From assembly GCA_000934455.1 (NCBI GenBank), contig KN882597.1, forward strand, positions 129,759-151,400: a stretch of 21,642 nucleotides of DNA, given 5' to 3'. Each line of letters opens with the position of its first letter. The stretch's first letter is position 1. The notes beneath the pieces were generated by a model that did no database searches, was not told the origin of the DNA, and saw only the letters and a program-made list of their open reading frames with translations. Position numbers and translations under genes: made by a program. This document shows, in pieces, positions 18,781 to 21,642 of this stretch. The stretch comes from Apostichopus parvimensis. Lineage: Eukaryota; Echinodermata; Holothuroidea; Aspidochirotida; Stichopodidae.

Positions 18781-20636
18781 ACCCCACGCCATTATGCATG
18801 TTCGGTGTGTTCGATGCGCGAACACCGGCGGGAAATCGGCAGTGTGTTCGCGGGAAATTGAACAAGGTTTTCCAACACTGGTTTGGTGATGCGTCACAAC
18901 TGAACAGTGGTTTCACTTTCAAGTATGTTGGGTTCCTTGTTGCATCAGTGAAAATAATGGAACATAGTTATGTTACTAGAGAAAGAAAGCTTGTGTCCCC
19001 ATAGATTGCCATTTGTACTACGGGTTTGTTCCTCAAATTAAAAACAAGTTTGCTTCCCGTCTGACGCAAGCAATGTGAAGATTTTGCGCCCCTTGCTAAA
19101 ACATAGCGTCCCAGACTCAGAATCCTGCGATCTTAACAATGCTGGAACACAAAAGCAGTTTAAAGTGTTTGCCCATGTATGACATCACATATTATTGCAC
19201 AATGTATTTATCTAAATAAAGTAAATTTTCATTTTTTTAAAACTCTGCTATGGAATAAGTTATCTAGAGAGGGTTAGGTTGTGGGGGTTAGAGCAGTGTG
19301 ATTCTTTTTACATGCCCTGTGATATAATTTTTTGTTTAAAGTTTTAGACTTTGTTATCCCTTTAAATAAAACAGAGCTGAATTATAGACTATAATTTGAC
19401 CCAATTTAACTTATTTTGATGCTACTCATAAGATAGAATAAATGTTTTTTCCCTCAGTGTTTATTGGTCATCGTAATTCTGTTAATTACCATTGTTTGCA
19501 GTCAGCTCACTGTAACCTTCTGTCATTCCCATATACTGTACAGTAAGTCCTGTAGAACAACAAAAAATCAGTGCACAAGGTATAGTACTACATAACACTG
19601 CCAAACTAAAAATAACAAAATATCCTAATTCGTGATCACCTTTTTGTCAGTTACTTAGGAAAGATTAATATAAGCTGTAAATCAGATATTCCTGGAAGGT
19701 TCTGGTTAAAAGGAAATAAGTATATTTGCCCTAGTTAAATTAAAGGGGATTCAAAAAGGTGCATGTCCTAACATCAAGGGCTCATATGTGTGTCTTGAGT
19801 GCGCAGGAAGCTGTGCATTAGTGATGATGGCTGTCATGACATCTGTATGTGTTTTTGTGGGGTGTTTGTGTGTACATGTGATGCTGTGGTCTCGTTAACA
19901 GTATATCTTCCACACATACGTAGCTTGCATCAACTAAAACTTGGTATTTATACTCACGTAAACAAGTAATAGTCAAAACAATTGTGAAACAGGGAGGGAG
20001 ATATCTCATCAGCAGAGGGTCAGCTTAGAGTTTTTTTGTCTATTTTTCTTCTTCTCAAACTATGTTTCTGTTAGTACTTTTCTATGCATTCGTTTTCGTG
20101 AAGAAATGGTTTTCAACTGCATGTACGTAAAAATCAATACAAACACTAGCAACGTTCACTCTTGCCCAAGTGGAAATGATAAATACTTGTAGTTTGTGTG
20201 GACTAAGGCTTGATGTGCATTGGTATTTTCATGTCATCATAAATTAACAACTTTGAAATGTCAATCCTGGGAAATAGCGTCATGTCCATTTTGACTGTGC
20301 AGTAATACTTGGCATTCTGCCTTAATGTTATGAAAGTGAACAAGCAGCATCTGAACAGAACCTTGTGGCCCATAACATTTGTTGTTGTAGATGTGCCCTG
20401 CCTCTTTGGAGATAAATTGCAGGTTGTTGGCAACTGTAAGCACATATCTTAAACACAACTGACAGCACTGGATTTTCTTAAGCCTCACAAATGTCTGGCC
20501 ACATTCACCGCTTTCTTTGAAAATTACTTTGCAAGTAAACGGTCATTAACTCAGTGAGGTAACATGAGCTTGTAGCTTGACTAAATTTTTGGTTATTTGC
20601 TAAAAACCAAACTAATCTGTGATGGTATGCATGTTG

Positions 20637-20700
20637 GATATGCATGTGTGTGTGTGTGCATGTATGTTTGTGGGCATACTGCATGTTTGTGTATATGTGA
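20637..20700 (+). repeat. TG-rich simple sequence
   Basis: A run of alternating TG (GTGTGTGTGTGTG) flanked by GCATGT words gives a purine-pyrimidine alternating tract. On the minus strand it produces a spurious His/Thr-rich reading frame. Confidence 0.7.
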
Positions 20701-21642
20701 CTCCTTGGCCTTGTGAACATGATGCCGTAACTCCAAGAGTTTATGATGGATTAGCTTCCCACATGCTTTGTTAATTCACCTAAGTACTGTATGCATGAGA
20801 AGTTTTTGAAATCTCGGTATGTCAACTTTAGTTGAGAATGTAGACCATTTGTCTTAGGAACACCTTTGCACACTTTGTACCAATTGTTGAATAGAGAAGA
20901 TCATTTTAACTAAATATGCAAATAGAATCCACCTGATAGCTCACATACCAGCAAAGTAGTAATGGGCCCACAAATAGAATTATGCATTAATTAACTGAAA
21001 TCATCAGCCACATATCGGTAATATCATTTGTAAACATACTTTCAGAACATCATTGTGTCTGGTGAGCTTTCACAAATGAGTATAAAAATCAATAGATGAG
21101 AAAATGACCCTCCAATGCTAAAACTGAATGGTTTAATACTCAAACTGAGAGTAATTTGCATAAGTTTCGGTAATTTACCCCGTGCAGTGGGCAAAAGTTA
21201 CCGGGTGAAGGCGTCCCCCACAAGCAAAATGGAGAGCATTTTACAATTATATGTAATAGTATCATATTATAGCCCTTTTCTAATGACTGTTTAATAGTGG
21301 AATATTCTGACATGCATACTGTACAGACTCAGCCATTGGTACGTGGTTATTAAATTGCTAATAGTGGTTCATATGGAACCTTGTAGGTACAATTCCACTT
21401 GTGTTTTGAAATCACTTCCAAAACTATTATTTAGATGCTTGAACAGTTTGGGCACTACAAAATGTTCGGCGGTGCGTGACACAATTCATTATAAGCTATT
21501 TTGCAAAGTACGCTATTGATGTTTGTTCCTGCATATGCAGGTCAACAGAGACACCATATACTGTACCACACACTTACCACACACCCACGAGTTCACAGAG
21601 CAGCGTGTGTACTGTAGTATTTGCAGTCATGGATATACTTCA

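Larger units (their letters stand above)
18082..21642 (+). other. Start of intron 3 of the sialyltransferase gene, running to the window end
   Basis: I looked for the next exon (motif S with its STG...CD...VYG pattern) and did not find it, so the intron is at least 3.5 kb. It holds a GC-rich hairpin cluster at 18700-18800, a TG-rich stretch around 20640-20700 and an exact TACTGTACAGTA palindrome at 19534-19545. A small CpG-bearing patch lies at about 21165-21225. Open frames here (for example 20203-20445 on the minus strand) are short and compositionally non-coding. Confidence 0.55.

Noticed and set aside
18608-18889. 93-codon plus-strand frame in intron 3
   Set aside because: Pro/Arg/Gly-rich translation of the GC hairpin repeat; it lies within the sialyltransferase intron.
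1-21642. CRISPR array, operon or prokaryotic defence system
   Set aside because: No dense coding, no ribosome-binding sites, and introns are present. The only regular short-unit array (16911-17254) has no unique spacers between repeats.

Overview
The window is intron-rich animal DNA, not prokaryotic. It has AT-rich non-coding sequence, good GT-AG splice sites, polypyrimidine tracts, decayed transposons and satellites, and only one clear gene. The gene is a GT29 sialyltransferase of the ST6GALNAC3-6 type. Together with AGGTCA-rich degenerate repeats and a hAT-type non-autonomous transposon, this suggests an invertebrate deuterostome. An echinoderm such as a holothurian or echinoid is my best guess, but the species is inferred and not shown.

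Layout. 1-955: unassigned, somewhat CpG-rich. 956-1375: a degenerate repeat of 95-bp period built on a small inverted repeat. 2470-3615: diverged tandem units rich in AGGTCA half-sites. 5633-7335: a complete 1,703-bp non-autonomous hAT-type element with perfect 15-bp TIRs, a perfect 8-bp target duplication, seven AATCGG boxes in each end and two internal hairpins. 9655-10230: a CpG-rich block ending in a strong hairpin, followed by a dispersed repeat that recurs in diverged form near 15522. 11310-14500: a probable larger transposon with TAAGRTCCGGCGGTAT ends. A TTAA-flanked element with 24-bp TIRs (12919-14371) is nested in it and holds two head-to-head relic reading frames.

15062-18081: the 5' part of the sialyltransferase gene on the + strand. 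I reconstruct three exons: a start-codon exon (CDS 15101-15139), a membrane-anchor and stem exon (16632-16892) and the sialyl-motif-L exon (17675-18081). They join in frame without a stop to give 235 codons plus 2 nt. The remaining C-terminal part (motifs S, III and VS) was not found before the window ends, so the gene continues to the right.

The introns carry a G-run with G-quadruplex potential, a 22-bp AT palindrome, a 12-copy 29-bp minisatellite starting 18 bp after a splice donor, and a GC-rich hairpin cluster. The 7-mer TACTGTA/TACAGTA is strongly over-represented across the whole window. I see no CRISPR array, operon, rRNA, confident tRNA or complete transposase gene.
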